64,000 nt of DNA from Bacteroidales bacterium (lineage in GTDB: Bacteria > Bacteroidota > Bacteroidia > Bacteroidales > WCHB1-69). Location: positions 1 to 64,000 of the forward strand of contig JAFXTE010000011.1 of the NCBI GenBank assembly GCA_017525245.1, read 5' to 3'. Below, piece after piece: positions 23,746 to 32,698 of the stretch. The stretch's first letter is position 1. Every line of letters begins with the position of its first letter. Made by a program: the position numbers and the translations under genes. The notes under the pieces are model-generated. The model did not search any database. It was not told where the DNA came from and saw only the letters and a list, made by a program, of their open reading frames with translations.

Positions 23746-23791
23746 GCTCAAAGAAGATGTTTTTAAAAACTATTGAACTTAAATCTTGAAC

Positions 23792-25096
23792 TTACTTCTT
23801 CCTAAAGTAAATCTCAATCGGCACACCCGAAAAGTCCCAATTCTTGCGAATCTGATTCTCTAAGAACCGCTTGTAGGAATCCACAACATATTGCGGCAGG
23901 TTGCAGAAAAAGGCAAACGTCGGGTATGCGACCGGCAACTGCGTCACATATTTGATCCGGATGACCTTGTCCTTGTTCATCGGCGGGGGTGTATGCTCAA
24001 TAATCGGTAACAAGGTGTTGTTCAGCTCCGAAGTGGAAATCCTGCGTTGACGATTCTGACAAACTTGAATAGCCGTTTCCAAAACCTTGTAAATACGCTG
24101 TTTTTCGATTACAGATGTAAAGATAATCGGCACATCCGTGAACGGTGCAATCCGCTTCTTCAGCATATCCTCAAAATTCTTGTGCGTGTGCGTGTCCTTC
24201 TCCACCAAATCCCACTTGTTCATCACGAGCACGATTCCTTTATGGTTTCGCGCACACAAACCGAAAATATTAAGATCTTGGGAATCAAATCCTTGTGATG
24301 CATCTGCCATCACAATGCAGACATCGGAGTTTTCAATGGAACGCACAGCCCGCATCACGGAATAAAACTCTAAGCTCTCCTCCACCTTGCTTTTTTTGCG
24401 CAGTCCGGCGGTATCAATTAGATAGAAATCGAAACCGAAACTCTTGTAGCGAGTGAAGATGGTGTCGCGGGTGGTACCGGCCAACGGGGTCACGATATGA
24501 CGGTCCTCACCGAGGAAAGCATTGATTATCGAGGACTTGCCCACATTCGGCTTGCCCACGATAGCAATGCGCGGCAGGTCATCCGGTAAGTCATCGTTAT
24601 CTTTGGAGAAATGCTTCACCACTTCATCCAGCAAATCACCGGTACCGCTTCCCGAAACCGCCGAAATCGGATAAATCTCCCCGATTCCCAAAGCGTAGAA
24701 TTCCGCGTAGTCCAAATAGTTGCTCGGACTATCGATTTTATTCACTGCTAAATAATAGGGCTTTTTAGACTTGCGGAGAATGTCGGCGATTTCCTCATCC
24801 AAAGGCGTTAGCCCCTCACGGCCATCCACCATAAAGACAATCACGTCAGACTCCTCAATGGCCAAAGCTGCCTGTTTGCGGATTTCCGACTCGAAAATGT
24901 CATCGGATCCCACCACATAACCGCCAGTGTCAATGACGGAAAAGTCATAACCGTTCCAGTCGGACTTCCCGTAATGGCGGTCACGGGTGACACCCGCTGT
25001 GGCATCCACAATGGCCTCCCGCGCCTGTATCAGACGGTTAAAAAAGGTTGATTTCCCCACATTCGGCCGGCCGATTAATGATAATATGTTTCCCAT
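23792..25096 (-). CDS. der: Ribosome-associated GTPase Der (EngA)
   Basis: Double GTPase (434 aa) needed for 50S ribosome assembly. The first G domain has GRPNVGKSTFFNRL, DTGGY and NKID; the second has GKPNVGKSSIINAF, DTAGL and NKWD. A KH-like C-terminal domain (about 350-434) ends in FSGVPIEIYFRKK, as in the family. It is a single gene on the minus strand. The 131 bases after its start carry stuttering TATAACTA/AACCAAT repeats rather than a clear promoter. Confidence 0.97.
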   Translation of the reverse strand: MGNILSLIGRPNVGKSTFFNRLIQAREAIVDATAGVTRDRHYGKSDWNGYDFSVIDTGGYVVGSDDIFESEIRKQAALAIEESDVIVFMVDGREGLTPLDEEIADILRKSKKPYYLAVNKIDSPSNYLDYAEFYALGIGEIYPISAVSGSGTGDLLDEVVKHFSKDNDDLPDDLPRIAIVGKPNVGKSSIINAFLGEDRHIVTPLAGTTRDTIFTRYKSFGFDFYLIDTAGLRKKSKVEESLEFYSVMRAVRSIENSDVCIVMADASQGFDSQDLNIFGLCARNHKGIVLVMNKWDLVEKDTHTHKNFEDMLKKRIAPFTDVPIIFTSVIEKQRIYKVLETAIQVCQNRQRRISTSELNNTLLPIIEHTPPPMNKDKVIRIKYVTQLPVAYPTFAFFCNLPQYVVDSYKRFLENQIRKNWDFSGVPIEIYFRKK

Positions 25097-25227
25097 GTTT
25101 GACTATGAATACTATAACTATAACTATGACTATAACTTACACTATTGACCATTGACCATTGACTATTAACTATAAACAATAAACCAGCTTCAATAACCAA
25201 TAACCAATAACCAATAACCAATAACCA
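25097..25227. repeat. Stuttering ATAACTA/TTGACCA/AACCAAT repeats
   Basis: The whole gap between der and yicC consists of short repeated words changing from CTATAACTA to CATTGAC to AATAACC. It includes GCTTCAATAACCAATAA (25187-25203), shared with the block after rodA. Confidence 0.7.
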
Positions 25228-26103
25228 TTATAAGATATTCGCCAACTGCTCCTTCAACTTCTCCAATTCGTCTTTCATGCGCACCACAATCTGCTGGATA
25301 TCGAAGTCATTGCTTTTGGAACCTAACGTGTTGATTTCGCGACCGCATTCCTGCACGATAAAACCTAATTTCTTACCGTTTGACTGGTTATCGTTGAGCG
25401 TTTCGATGAAGTAGTCACAATGTTTGCGGAGCCGCACTTTCTCTTCTGTAACATCCAATTTCTCAAGATAATAGAAGATCTCTTGTTCCAGACGGTTTGG
25501 ATCATATTGCACTTTTGGGGCAAGTTCCTTCAAAGATGACTCAAATTTCTCACGAATCTTGACAATGCGCTGCTCCTCAAAGGGTGTAACTTCGTCAATC
25601 ATGTCGCGAATCATGGTGATACGCTTCACGAAATCCTGTTCCAGCACTTTGCCCTCCGAAATCCGGAACTCATTGAGCTGACGGCAGGCGTCGAAAATAG
25701 CGGATTTCAGTTTCTCCCAAAGTTCATCGCTCACCTCCTCCTGTGGAGTGGAAATCACATCGGGCATCCGCAACACATGCAGGAAGATATCACTTTCCAC
25801 GGGATTGTCAAGATTCTTAGACAACTCCGTAAGTGTCTGATAATAAGACATCGCAAGCTCCTTGTTAATGGACACCCCATTGTTAGCAGAACGGTTTTCC
25901 ACGGTAATGGTGAAATCGGCTTTGGCACGCTCCAATTCCTTCGAGAGTATGGAACGGATTTCATTTTCGTAATTTTTGAAAAGCAGCGGAATACGGGTGT
26001 TAAGATCCAACTGCTTGCTGTTCAACGTGCGAATTTCGACGGTCACAATCTTTCCGTCTGTCTCCAAAACGGTTCGGCCGAAGCCTGTCATCGATTTTAT
26101 CAT
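25228..26103 (-). CDS. yicC: YicC-family endoribonuclease
   Basis: 291 aa from MIKSMTGFGRTVLE, the hallmark N-terminus of YicC/YloC proteins; an upstream in-frame ATG at 26139 would add 12 unlikely residues. The C-terminus LGFIVQECGREINTLGSKSN and the final helix VVRMKDELEKLKEQLANIL are also typical. E. coli YicC and its relatives are metal-dependent endoribonucleases that act on small RNA and mRNA (family knowledge). In many genomes the gene precedes gmk, but here der follows it. A strong terminator hairpin lies just upstream (26121-26152), separating it from the T9SS cargo gene. Confidence 0.93.
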   Translation of the reverse strand: MIKSMTGFGRTVLETDGKIVTVEIRTLNSKQLDLNTRIPLLFKNYENEIRSILSKELERAKADFTITVENRSANNGVSINKELAMSYYQTLTELSKNLDNPVESDIFLHVLRMPDVISTPQEEVSDELWEKLKSAIFDACRQLNEFRISEGKVLEQDFVKRITMIRDMIDEVTPFEEQRIVKIREKFESSLKELAPKVQYDPNRLEQEIFYYLEKLDVTEEKVRLRKHCDYFIETLNDNQSNGKKLGFIVQECGREINTLGSKSNDFDIQQIVVRMKDELEKLKEQLANIL

Positions 26104-26120
26104 AAAGAAAATATTACAGA

Positions 26121-26152
26121 AAAAAGGCAGGTCGCACATCGGCCTGCCTTTT
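26121..26152 (-). terminator. Terminator of the T9SS cargo gene
   Basis: Hairpin with arms AAAAGGCAGG and CCTGCCTTTT around an 11-base loop. On the minus strand it is followed by TTTTTCTG, and T-rich tracts flank both sides. It lies just past the stop of the 661-aa gene. Confidence 0.8.
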
Positions 26153-26172
26153 CTCTTTTGTCTTAAAATGAA

Positions 26173-28158
26173 TTACTTAACAATCAACTTTTGAGTAGAA
26201 ATGCCCTTATCCGTCTTGATGTTCACCATATAAACACCATTGCTGAAATTGTTGACGGATAAATTCAACATATTATAACCTTCGTGAATGTTGACATTTT
26301 CTGTATAAACGGTCTGTCCCATCAGGTTCATCACACTGATAACGGCAGCGGCATTCTCTTCTGATGAGAAAGTGACATTCACATTGTTGGTGGCCGGGTT
26401 AGGATACATCTTCATGCCAGAGATAACTTTATTTGAAAGACCGGTATGATCAATCCAAATACCTTGCCAAACCTCATTGGTGTTATTGTAAACGCCAACA
26501 CTATCTGCATCCAAAGTCTGATAATGGATATAGCTTTCTGCTACATTACCACCGTCTTTTACTTGAGAACCAGCAAAGAAATCCTGTTGCCACCACATGT
26601 TAATCTGACCATTAACAATATTAGGAGCAACAACCGGGAAAACACTCTCGCCATCAACATAGAGAGCTTCCATAGCATGTTGCATAACATCGTTTGTGTC
26701 GCTCACCCATGACCAATCGTCGAGGTAATAGCAATCTTTGTTATAAGAAAGCCAGCTGACATCACCGAAAGTGTTGCCATTGTCAAGTGATTTGGTTGCG
26801 AACACACCGCGATAATACTTCGCAGCACCATTGTTCACATCCAAAAACGGCCAATCCAAAATAGTGGAGTAAATCATATAGACTTTACCATTTTCTGCTA
26901 CAAGTTGAGGCATAGACACAGCACCCACACCATAACCCGGGAAATCAACTTCACCACCAGACCAGTAAGCACCACCGTCGTTGTTTAAGTCTGAACGATG
27001 AATCACAGTATAACCAGCTGCTTCAATGTTAGAGGGCTCTAATGTATAGGTATTAGTGTTCAGAATAGGTTGTTGGTTTTCATTCCAATAAAGCATACCG
27101 ACAACACCAGGATAATAGGAATAGCTACCATCGGAAAGGTCATCGTTCAACAAACGGGTAATACCAAAAGCCACATGAGCGGTTCCGTTATCATCAAGGG
27201 CGAGAGCACATGCACCATCAGCCACATAGGGGGTGTCCAAAATCAGCGTAGTAGCTTCGCTGCAACCCTCATACGGATGTTCGAAAATTGTAGTTTTGGT
27301 AAAATTGACACCATTGTCTGAGGATTTCCACAAGAAAACATCGTTCCAAGAGGGTGCATTCAAGATCGCAACAGTGTTGCCTTTCGCTGCAATGGCATAA
27401 GAGTCACCGCTGAAAGCGGGGACTTCTTGGGCAGTAACATCACCCACAACGCGAGGCTCTGACCACGTGATGGTGTTAGTCGAAGCATCAAATGTACCGC
27501 GATAATATACCAGACATGTCTGGATACCTTGATAGAGGTAGCCAGCGTCAGATTCAGTGCAGGCAATCAAGTGGATGGTGTTTCCAATGGAAACCATGGC
27601 AGGCCAAAGCAGGCATGTGCTGGTTTGTGATCCATTGCTTGCAGCAGGTCCTTCCAATGTGGTGAAAGTCCAGTTGTTGGAACCTTTTTGCGGACAAACA
27701 CCAATCACAAGGGCGGTCGTACCATTGTGTGAGGCAACAATTTCAGCATTACCGACACAAGTCATTGTACCCCAACCAGTTCTTACATTCTCAATTCTGT
27801 CACTACTGCTGGAACTGTTAATCCAATTGTTACCATTGTAGTAGTTATAGCCCGTACCTCTGGAAGAGGCTGCACTGGCCATCGTGGTCCAAACCGCAGA
27901 AATCGTGCCATCAGGATGAGCATAAATCTTGGGGGCTTGAGATCCGTTGGTTTGCAGGTCATAAAATGTTGTTCCGAGAATATTCCGGCTTATGCTGCGA
28001 ACCATGGGCATAGCCTCTTGGGGAGCAGCCTCTTCGCGGCCGGTAAGAATCGTTTTCTTCATTGCAACAGTGCTCAAGTCGCGACTCTTGACAACATCCT
28101 GTGCAAACATTGCGTTGACTAAAAACAACGCGGTAACAGCAAGTAAAATTTTCTTCAT
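26173..28158 (-). CDS. Secreted protein with type IX secretion C-terminal sorting domain
   Basis: 661 aa. Signal peptide MKKILLAVTALFLVNAMFAQ. The middle (about 60-560) has repeated blade-like segments (GTISAVWTTMASAAS, VSIGNTIHLIACTES, DDNGTAHVAFGITR) suggesting a sialidase/BNR-type beta propeller, but no catalytic signature is evident. The last 80 residues are a type A T9SS sorting domain: GMKMYPNPATNNVNVTF, then NGVYMVNIKTDKGISTQKL and the basic end IVK. It should therefore be exported through the outer membrane by the T9SS, whose PorW-like component is at 10583. It stands alone between two terminators. Confidence 0.88.
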   Translation of the reverse strand: MKKILLAVTALFLVNAMFAQDVVKSRDLSTVAMKKTILTGREEAAPQEAMPMVRSISRNILGTTFYDLQTNGSQAPKIYAHPDGTISAVWTTMASAASSRGTGYNYYNGNNWINSSSSSDRIENVRTGWGTMTCVGNAEIVASHNGTTALVIGVCPQKGSNNWTFTTLEGPAASNGSQTSTCLLWPAMVSIGNTIHLIACTESDAGYLYQGIQTCLVYYRGTFDASTNTITWSEPRVVGDVTAQEVPAFSGDSYAIAAKGNTVAILNAPSWNDVFLWKSSDNGVNFTKTTIFEHPYEGCSEATTLILDTPYVADGACALALDDNGTAHVAFGITRLLNDDLSDGSYSYYPGVVGMLYWNENQQPILNTNTYTLEPSNIEAAGYTVIHRSDLNNDGGAYWSGGEVDFPGYGVGAVSMPQLVAENGKVYMIYSTILDWPFLDVNNGAAKYYRGVFATKSLDNGNTFGDVSWLSYNKDCYYLDDWSWVSDTNDVMQHAMEALYVDGESVFPVVAPNIVNGQINMWWQQDFFAGSQVKDGGNVAESYIHYQTLDADSVGVYNNTNEVWQGIWIDHTGLSNKVISGMKMYPNPATNNVNVTFSSEENAAAVISVMNLMGQTVYTENVNIHEGYNMLNLSVNNFSNGVYMVNIKTDKGISTQKLIVK

Positions 28159-28192
28159 AATATTAAGATTTTGTTTGAATTATATTTAAAAT

Positions 28193-28231
28193 AAATTCAG
28201 GATAATGACAGAATGCCATAATCCTGAATTT
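28193..28231 (-). terminator. Terminator of the exb cluster
   Basis: Arms AAATTCAGGAT (28193-28203) and ATCCTGAATTT (28221-28231) form an 11-bp perfect stem, 12 bases past the last exbD stop. The minus strand continues into TATTTTAAATATAATT; the plus side has GTGTTTTTTTATT. Confidence 0.75.
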
Positions 28232-28242
28232 GTGTTTTTTTA

Positions 28243-28728
28243 TTAATTGGCAACCTTTTTACCAGCTGCGTAGTTGATCTTCAGAGCATTGTTTTTACGC
28301 AACTCTTGCTTAATAGTATTCACATAACGCATTTGGACGTCCTTATCGACTTTCAAAGAGAACGTGAGGCGGTCTCTGTCCTGTGCATCGCGGGACTCTT
28401 TTTCCGTTCCGATAAAGTCACGGACATCGCCCACTAAATCCTCAGCCTTAATGGTTTGGTCATTAAGTTGTACAGAAACTTCTCCCGGGGGAAGAGTGTT
28501 TTCATTTTTGGAGATAGGGGCACCGATGTAGATGTTGGCCACCAAAGATTTTTTCTCCAACTTTTGGATTTCAGTAGCTTGCGGCGGTTGGAAATGAACC
28601 TTCAGCGAGGCCTCACGCATGGTGGTGATCACCATGAAGAAGAACAAGAACATGAAGATAATATCAGACATGGAACCCATGTTGAGTTCAGGTGTCTCTT
28701 TTTTTCCTTCTTTTCTGAATCTTGACAT
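28243..28728 (-). CDS. exbD: ExbD/TolR-type biopolymer transport protein
   Basis: 161 aa. A short cytoplasmic N-terminus, then one membrane helix with the essential Asp: MGSMSDIIFMFLFFFMVITT. The rest is a periplasmic domain. Together with an ExbB-like channel it would use the proton gradient to power TonB or a related system. It is the second of two exbD genes, 18 bases after the first, and ends at a terminator. The partner TonB is not in the window, but a TonB-dependent receptor is at 40506. Confidence 0.92.
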   Translation of the reverse strand: MSRFRKEGKKETPELNMGSMSDIIFMFLFFFMVITTMREASLKVHFQPPQATEIQKLEKKSLVANIYIGAPISKNENTLPPGEVSVQLNDQTIKAEDLVGDVRDFIGTEKESRDAQDRDRLTFSLKVDKDVQMRYVNTIKQELRKNNALKINYAAGKKVAN

Positions 28729-28746
28729 AATCTTGCGTTTTTAAGG

Positions 28747-29334
28747 TTATTTGCCACCGTTATTACTATAATCCATAGGCGGAGCTTCAGAGATGTTCAT
28801 CGGAATGGCGGTGGAGACGGCACGTTGTGCAGCTGAATCAAGGGCATCAAACTTCTTGCCGAAATACTGCAGGGCTGTCTCATTACGCAATTCGTTCACA
28901 GCGCGCTGCAATTCATTCTGCACCTGCACATACATATTGTAACTCGTACCCTGGTCGTTTGTCAGCGACACAACACCTTTGGAAACCTGAAAATCGCCTA
29001 TACCGTCAATCGGTTTGCTCACTTTTTCAGGCAACGACGGATCGTTGGAAGGATTGGCAAAGAACTCCTTGGCTCTTGCCTTCAAATCGCTCACCATGAT
29101 GACATCACCGTTCACGGAAATCTCATCCCGGAAGTTCACCAACACGTTCAGAACATTTCTCTTGTTGATATCCACCTTCATATCCTTCGCATCTTCCGTT
29201 TTTGGAGGCGGGAGCTTTCTGGGAATGCCCTGTTCCGTGTTGATGGAAGAGGTAAGCAGGAAAAAGGTCAACAGCAGAAAGGAAATATCTGACATTGCGC
29301 CTGTATTCAAGCCTGGTGTTTTTCTTTTACTCAT
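28747..29334 (-). CDS. exbD: ExbD/TolR-type biopolymer transport protein, longer paralogue
   Basis: 195 aa. The N-terminal motif is PGLNTGAMSDISFLLLTFFL, with the conserved Asp in the membrane helix. It is followed by a Pro-rich linker (GIPRKLPPPKTED) and a larger periplasmic domain than in the other copy. The start follows the stop of the 316-aa membrane protein by a single base, so translation is coupled. Two exbD genes per exbB is common in Bacteroidota. Confidence 0.92.
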   Translation of the reverse strand: MSKRKTPGLNTGAMSDISFLLLTFFLLTSSINTEQGIPRKLPPPKTEDAKDMKVDINKRNVLNVLVNFRDEISVNGDVIMVSDLKARAKEFFANPSNDPSLPEKVSKPIDGIGDFQVSKGVVSLTNDQGTSYNMYVQVQNELQRAVNELRNETALQYFGKKFDALDSAAQRAVSTAIPMNISEAPPMDYSNNGGK

Positions 29335-29335
29335 G

Positions 29336-30286
29336 TTAGTTTCTGTTTTTAACGGCGTTCATAATCAAGGATACAATAATAGCCAATATTGCACCGAACA
29401 AACATACATAAACCGTGAACACAGCAGCGTTCACCATCTTGTAGCCGGAACCGGTCATGCCTGCCTTGATGGCTGACGGGCTGAGGGTGGGCGTGCCGAC
29501 CAAGTAGCCGATGAAGAAAGCCACCACTAACAACAGCAGACCCAAAAGAATCTTGTAGGAGGTCTTGAAGTTGGTAATCATGTTGGTCAGCAAGAAGAAG
29601 ACCATCAGAGCCAAAGCACCGATACCGAGAATGTAGGTCAACAGGATAAAACAATTCTGCAAAGAAGCGCTTTTGTCGAAGCTCTTCAAGTCGCTCTGGA
29701 AAGATTCCAAATCAGCTGTCTTTTTCGCGGCAGAAGCGGTGGTGTTGATAGCGTCGGCTCTGTTAATTAGCGCGTTGGCCGATTTGACATAATTGCGCTC
29801 CAACAAGTAGTTTTGCTTCACCTCATTATATTCCTTGTTGATTTTTTCGGTATAAGCGTCAAGATCCTTGTAGGTGTTCACACTGTTGAAACCATCCACA
29901 TATTTTTGTTTGTCATTGCATTTGGCAAACAGACCTGCGGAGCGTTCCTGGAATTTGGCTTTATAACCCTCAAAAGAGTTTTCGTCCAAATTTTTCAAAT
30001 CCTGAAGGTAAGTATAAAGGATGTCTTTCTGAATCTGATCTTCTTTCTGCTTTTTTGCAGCTTCAGCATTCATTTCCTTGTACTTTTCAATCACAGAAGG
30101 GAGACTTTCCACGGTAGCCGTCTCAAGGTCAGACACCATTTCCGGCGTCTTCGCTTTCACTTCCTGGGTTTGGATATAGTTTTCCTTTTTATCTGCATCA
30201 AATGAGAAAAAAGAAAAAGCAATAGCCAAGCAGCAAGCCAAGATAGCGACTACGAATATGACGATATTGATTATTCTATTTTTCAT
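29336..30286 (-). CDS. Four-helix membrane protein with long coiled coil, in the exb cluster
   Basis: 316 aa, no named family recognised. One N-terminal membrane helix (residues about 5-27) is followed by a roughly 180-residue polar, Lys/Glu-rich segment predicted as coiled coil (EKYKEMNAEAAKKQKEDQIQ), then three C-terminal helices (about 208-232, 245-262, 281-305). The coiled coil would lie in the periplasm. It sits between exbB and the first exbD with gaps of 60 and 1 bases, so it is probably a component of this ExbBD motor, perhaps linking it to the wall or to the outer membrane (inference). Confidence 0.7.
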   Translation of the reverse strand: MKNRIINIVIFVVAILACCLAIAFSFFSFDADKKENYIQTQEVKAKTPEMVSDLETATVESLPSVIEKYKEMNAEAAKKQKEDQIQKDILYTYLQDLKNLDENSFEGYKAKFQERSAGLFAKCNDKQKYVDGFNSVNTYKDLDAYTEKINKEYNEVKQNYLLERNYVKSANALINRADAINTTASAAKKTADLESFQSDLKSFDKSASLQNCFILLTYILGIGALALMVFFLLTNMITNFKTSYKILLGLLLLVVAFFIGYLVGTPTLSPSAIKAGMTGSGYKMVNAAVFTVYVCLFGAILAIIVSLIMNAVKNRN

Positions 30287-30346
30287 TATACAACGGTTTA
30301 ATAAATTTATTGTATATATAAAATATAAGAATGGCTTACCTTCTTA

Positions 30347-31162
30347 TTATTTGTTTTTGACCAGGATGTCCATGAAGGAGATGGTGGCGTCTTCCATGTC
30401 ATTCACGATGGCATCGATACGGGTGAGGAGGTAGTTGTAGAACACTTGGAGAATCATGGCGGTGATCAAACCGAACACGGTGGTCAACAAAGCCACTTTC
30501 ATACCGCCGGCGACGATGGTCGGGGAAATATCACCTGCGCGCTCGATATCATCGAATGCCTGCACCATACCGATGACGGTTCCCAAGAATCCCAATGACG
30601 GGGCAAGAGCGATGAACAAGCTGATCCAAGTCATGTTGTTTTCCAATTTTGCCATTTGAACGGCACCGTAAGAGGTGAGGGATTTCTCCACTGACTCAAG
30701 TCCTTCATCATAACGGTCAAGACCTTGGAAGAAAACAGCGGCAAGAGGTCCTTTTGTGTCACGGCAAAGTTCTTTAGCGGCATCAACGCCTTTGGTCTTA
30801 AGCGTGTTCTCCACCTTGTCGAGCAGCTTCTTGGAATTCACAGAAGAAAGGTTGAGGTAGAAAATACGTTCAATGACGAAAGCCAATCCCAAAATCAAAC
30901 AGATCAACACAGGGGTCATCCAAACGGCACCACCCTGGATGAATTTGTCTTTCAACGTGTAGTGCAAACCTTGGTTGATGGCATCATCAGGGTCTTCAGA
31001 AAGTTCTGCCTGTGCAGCAGCGGGAGCCTCGGCTACTTCTTCAGCAACCTGCTCGGTGGCGGCAGCTTCGTCAGCTTTTTGTTGTTTTTGAGCAAATGCG
31101 TTGTTTGCAATACCGAAGGTTAAGAAACCGAAAACGGTAAGTAAGGCGATAAGCTTTTTCAT
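30347..31162 (-). CDS. exbB: MotA/TolQ/ExbB proton-channel family protein
   Basis: 271 aa. An N-terminal signal-like helix (LIALLTVFGFLTFGIANNAFA) precedes an Ala/Glu-rich periplasmic stretch (ATEQVAEEVAEAPAAAQ), as often seen in Bacteroidota ExbB. Three conserved helices follow: about 80-100 and the pair around ISLFIALAPSLGFLGTVIGM and GMKVALLTTVFGLITAM. The two helices carry the conserved channel residues. It heads the operon exbB, coiled-coil protein, exbD, exbD, which probably energises outer-membrane transport. Confidence 0.93.
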   Translation of the reverse strand: MKKLIALLTVFGFLTFGIANNAFAQKQQKADEAAATEQVAEEVAEAPAAAQAELSEDPDDAINQGLHYTLKDKFIQGGAVWMTPVLICLILGLAFVIERIFYLNLSSVNSKKLLDKVENTLKTKGVDAAKELCRDTKGPLAAVFFQGLDRYDEGLESVEKSLTSYGAVQMAKLENNMTWISLFIALAPSLGFLGTVIGMVQAFDDIERAGDISPTIVAGGMKVALLTTVFGLITAMILQVFYNYLLTRIDAIVNDMEDATISFMDILVKNK

Positions 31163-31230
31163 AATGAATTTTGATTTTTGAAATTAAACTGTATTATATT
31201 TTATTGATATTCAAACCTTTAGTTCTCAGC

Positions 31231-31317
31231 GGAGAGAATGGGATTCGAACCCATGAAGCGCTTTTGGCGCTTACGCGCTCTCCAGGCGCGCGCCTTCGAC
31301 CACTCGGCCATCTCTCC
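31231..31317 (-). tRNA. tRNA-Ser (GGA)
   Basis: 87 bases on the complement. The acceptor stem GGAGAGA pairs with TCTCTCC (with wobble), the D-arm is GGCCGAGTGGTCGAAGGC, and the anticodon loop CTGGAGA has anticodon GGA. A long variable arm typical of serine tRNAs is present (GTAAGCGCCAAAAGCGCTT), then the T-arm GGGTTCGAATCCC. No CCA is encoded. A degenerate -7 box (TATTTTTA) lies at 31333-31340 on the same strand. Confidence 0.95.
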
Positions 31318-31421
31318 GAAAATTTCAGGGTGTAAAAATACACTTTTTTTCAATCTCCACAACACTTTCTCAAAAAAAATTTCACACCTTGAAAAAAGGC
31401 TTGGACAGTCGCTTTTTTGTG

Positions 31422-31429
31422 TATCTTTG
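31422..31429 (+). promoter_or_regulatory. Promoter of serC
   Basis: -7 box TATCTTTG with a TTG at 31401-31403, 18 bases upstream. It lies 56 bases before the serC ATG. Confidence 0.65.
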
Positions 31430-31485
31430 CCGAATCTTATTATACCTTATAATATTAAATCCAAAAATCACATATCTTATTGATT

Positions 31486-32604
31486 ATGAAAGAAGTACAC
31501 AATTTTAATGCAGGACCTTGCGTCCTTCCGAAAGAAGCTGTTGAGTCCACAATCAACGCTATCCGCAATTTTGACAACACCGGTATCGGTCTGATGGAGA
31601 TTTCCCACCGCACCCCTGGTTGGGAGCGTCTGATGGCAGAAACCCGCCAACTTTGGCGCGACCTGCTCAACATCCCCGACAATTACGAGGTGCTCTTCCT
31701 CGGCGGTGGCGCCAGCACCCAATTCTTCATGGTGCCCGCCAACCTGATGAAGACCAAAGCCGCTTACCTGCAAACCGGTGTCTGGGCTAAGAAAGCCGCC
31801 AAGGAAGCCAAAAACTTCGGCACAACCGAAATCGTCGCCTCTTCTGAGGACAAAACCTACAATTATATTCCTAAAGGTTGGACCGTCCCCGCTGACGCCG
31901 ACTATTTCCACATCACCACCAACAACACCATCTACGGCACCGAGATCCGCAAAGACTTCACCGCTGCCGAATGCAACAACGTGATGCTCGTCGCTGACAT
32001 GTCCTCCGACATTATGAGCCGTCCCGTTGATGTGACCAAATACGGCCTCATCTACGGTGGCGCCCAGAAGAACGTCGGCCCTGCCGGTGTCACTTTCGTC
32101 ATCGTGCGCAAGGACATCCTCGGCCAAATCGGCGACCGCGCTTACATGAACCCGCTGCCCACCATGGTGGATTATCGTACCCACGCCGCTGAGGAAGCCA
32201 AGAACATCTCCATGTTCAACACTCCTCCCGTGCTCCCCATTTTCGTGATGCACGAAACCCTCACCTGGCTCAAGAACACCATCGGCGGTGTCGCTGAAAT
32301 GAACAAAATCAACATGAAGAAATCCAACCTGTTGTACGACGAAATCGACCGCAACAGCATGTTCGTGGGCACCGTCGCCGAAAAGGCCGACCGTTCTATC
32401 ATGAACCACTGCTGGGTCATGGCCCCCGGCTACGAAGACAAGCAAGATGCCTTCATGGCCTTCGCCAAAGAGCGCGGCATGGTCGGCATCAAGGGTCACC
32501 GCTCCGTCGGCGGCTTCCGCGCTTCCCTCTACAACGCCTGCACCGTGGAAGATGTCGAAGCTCTCGTCGCCTGCATGCAAGATTTCGAAAAAGCAAACAA
32601 ATAA
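31486..32604 (+). CDS. serC: Phosphoserine aminotransferase
   Basis: PLP enzyme (372 aa) that converts 3-phosphohydroxypyruvate to phosphoserine, and the analogous 4-carbon substrate in the DXP-dependent pyridoxal phosphate pathway. Family features: VHNFNAGPCVLPKEAVEST at the N-terminus, LEISHR-like LMEISHRTPGW, FLGGGASTQFFMV and the PLP lysine in IYGGAQKNVGPAGVT. The start is the ATG at 31486; a TTG two codons upstream is less likely. serA follows after a 94-base hairpin repeat and pdxA after that, so the three enzymes shared by serine and PLP synthesis lie together. Confidence 0.97.
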   Translation: MKEVHNFNAGPCVLPKEAVESTINAIRNFDNTGIGLMEISHRTPGWERLMAETRQLWRDLLNIPDNYEVLFLGGGASTQFFMVPANLMKTKAAYLQTGVWAKKAAKEAKNFGTTEIVASSEDKTYNYIPKGWTVPADADYFHITTNNTIYGTEIRKDFTAAECNNVMLVADMSSDIMSRPVDVTKYGLIYGGAQKNVGPAGVTFVIVRKDILGQIGDRAYMNPLPTMVDYRTHAAEEAKNISMFNTPPVLPIFVMHETLTWLKNTIGGVAEMNKINMKKSNLLYDEIDRNSMFVGTVAEKADRSIMNHCWVMAPGYEDKQDAFMAFAKERGMVGIKGHRSVGGFRASLYNACTVEDVEALVACMQDFEKANK

Positions 32605-32610
32605 TATTAA

Positions 32611-32684
32611 GTTAGCAGTTAGCAGTTAGTAGTTAGCAGTTCATTCGACCTAAACTACTAACTGCTAACTACTAACCACTAACT
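32611..32684. repeat. GTTAGCA heptamer hairpin between serC and serA
   Basis: The left arm 32611-32641 is four or more copies of AGTTAGC/AGTTAGT. The right arm 32653-32684 is the complementary ACTAACT/GCTAACT series, with a 12-base loop. It would form one of the longest hairpins in the window between two co-directional genes of one pathway. Confidence 0.8.
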
Positions 32685-32698
32685 AAATAAAAATAATA

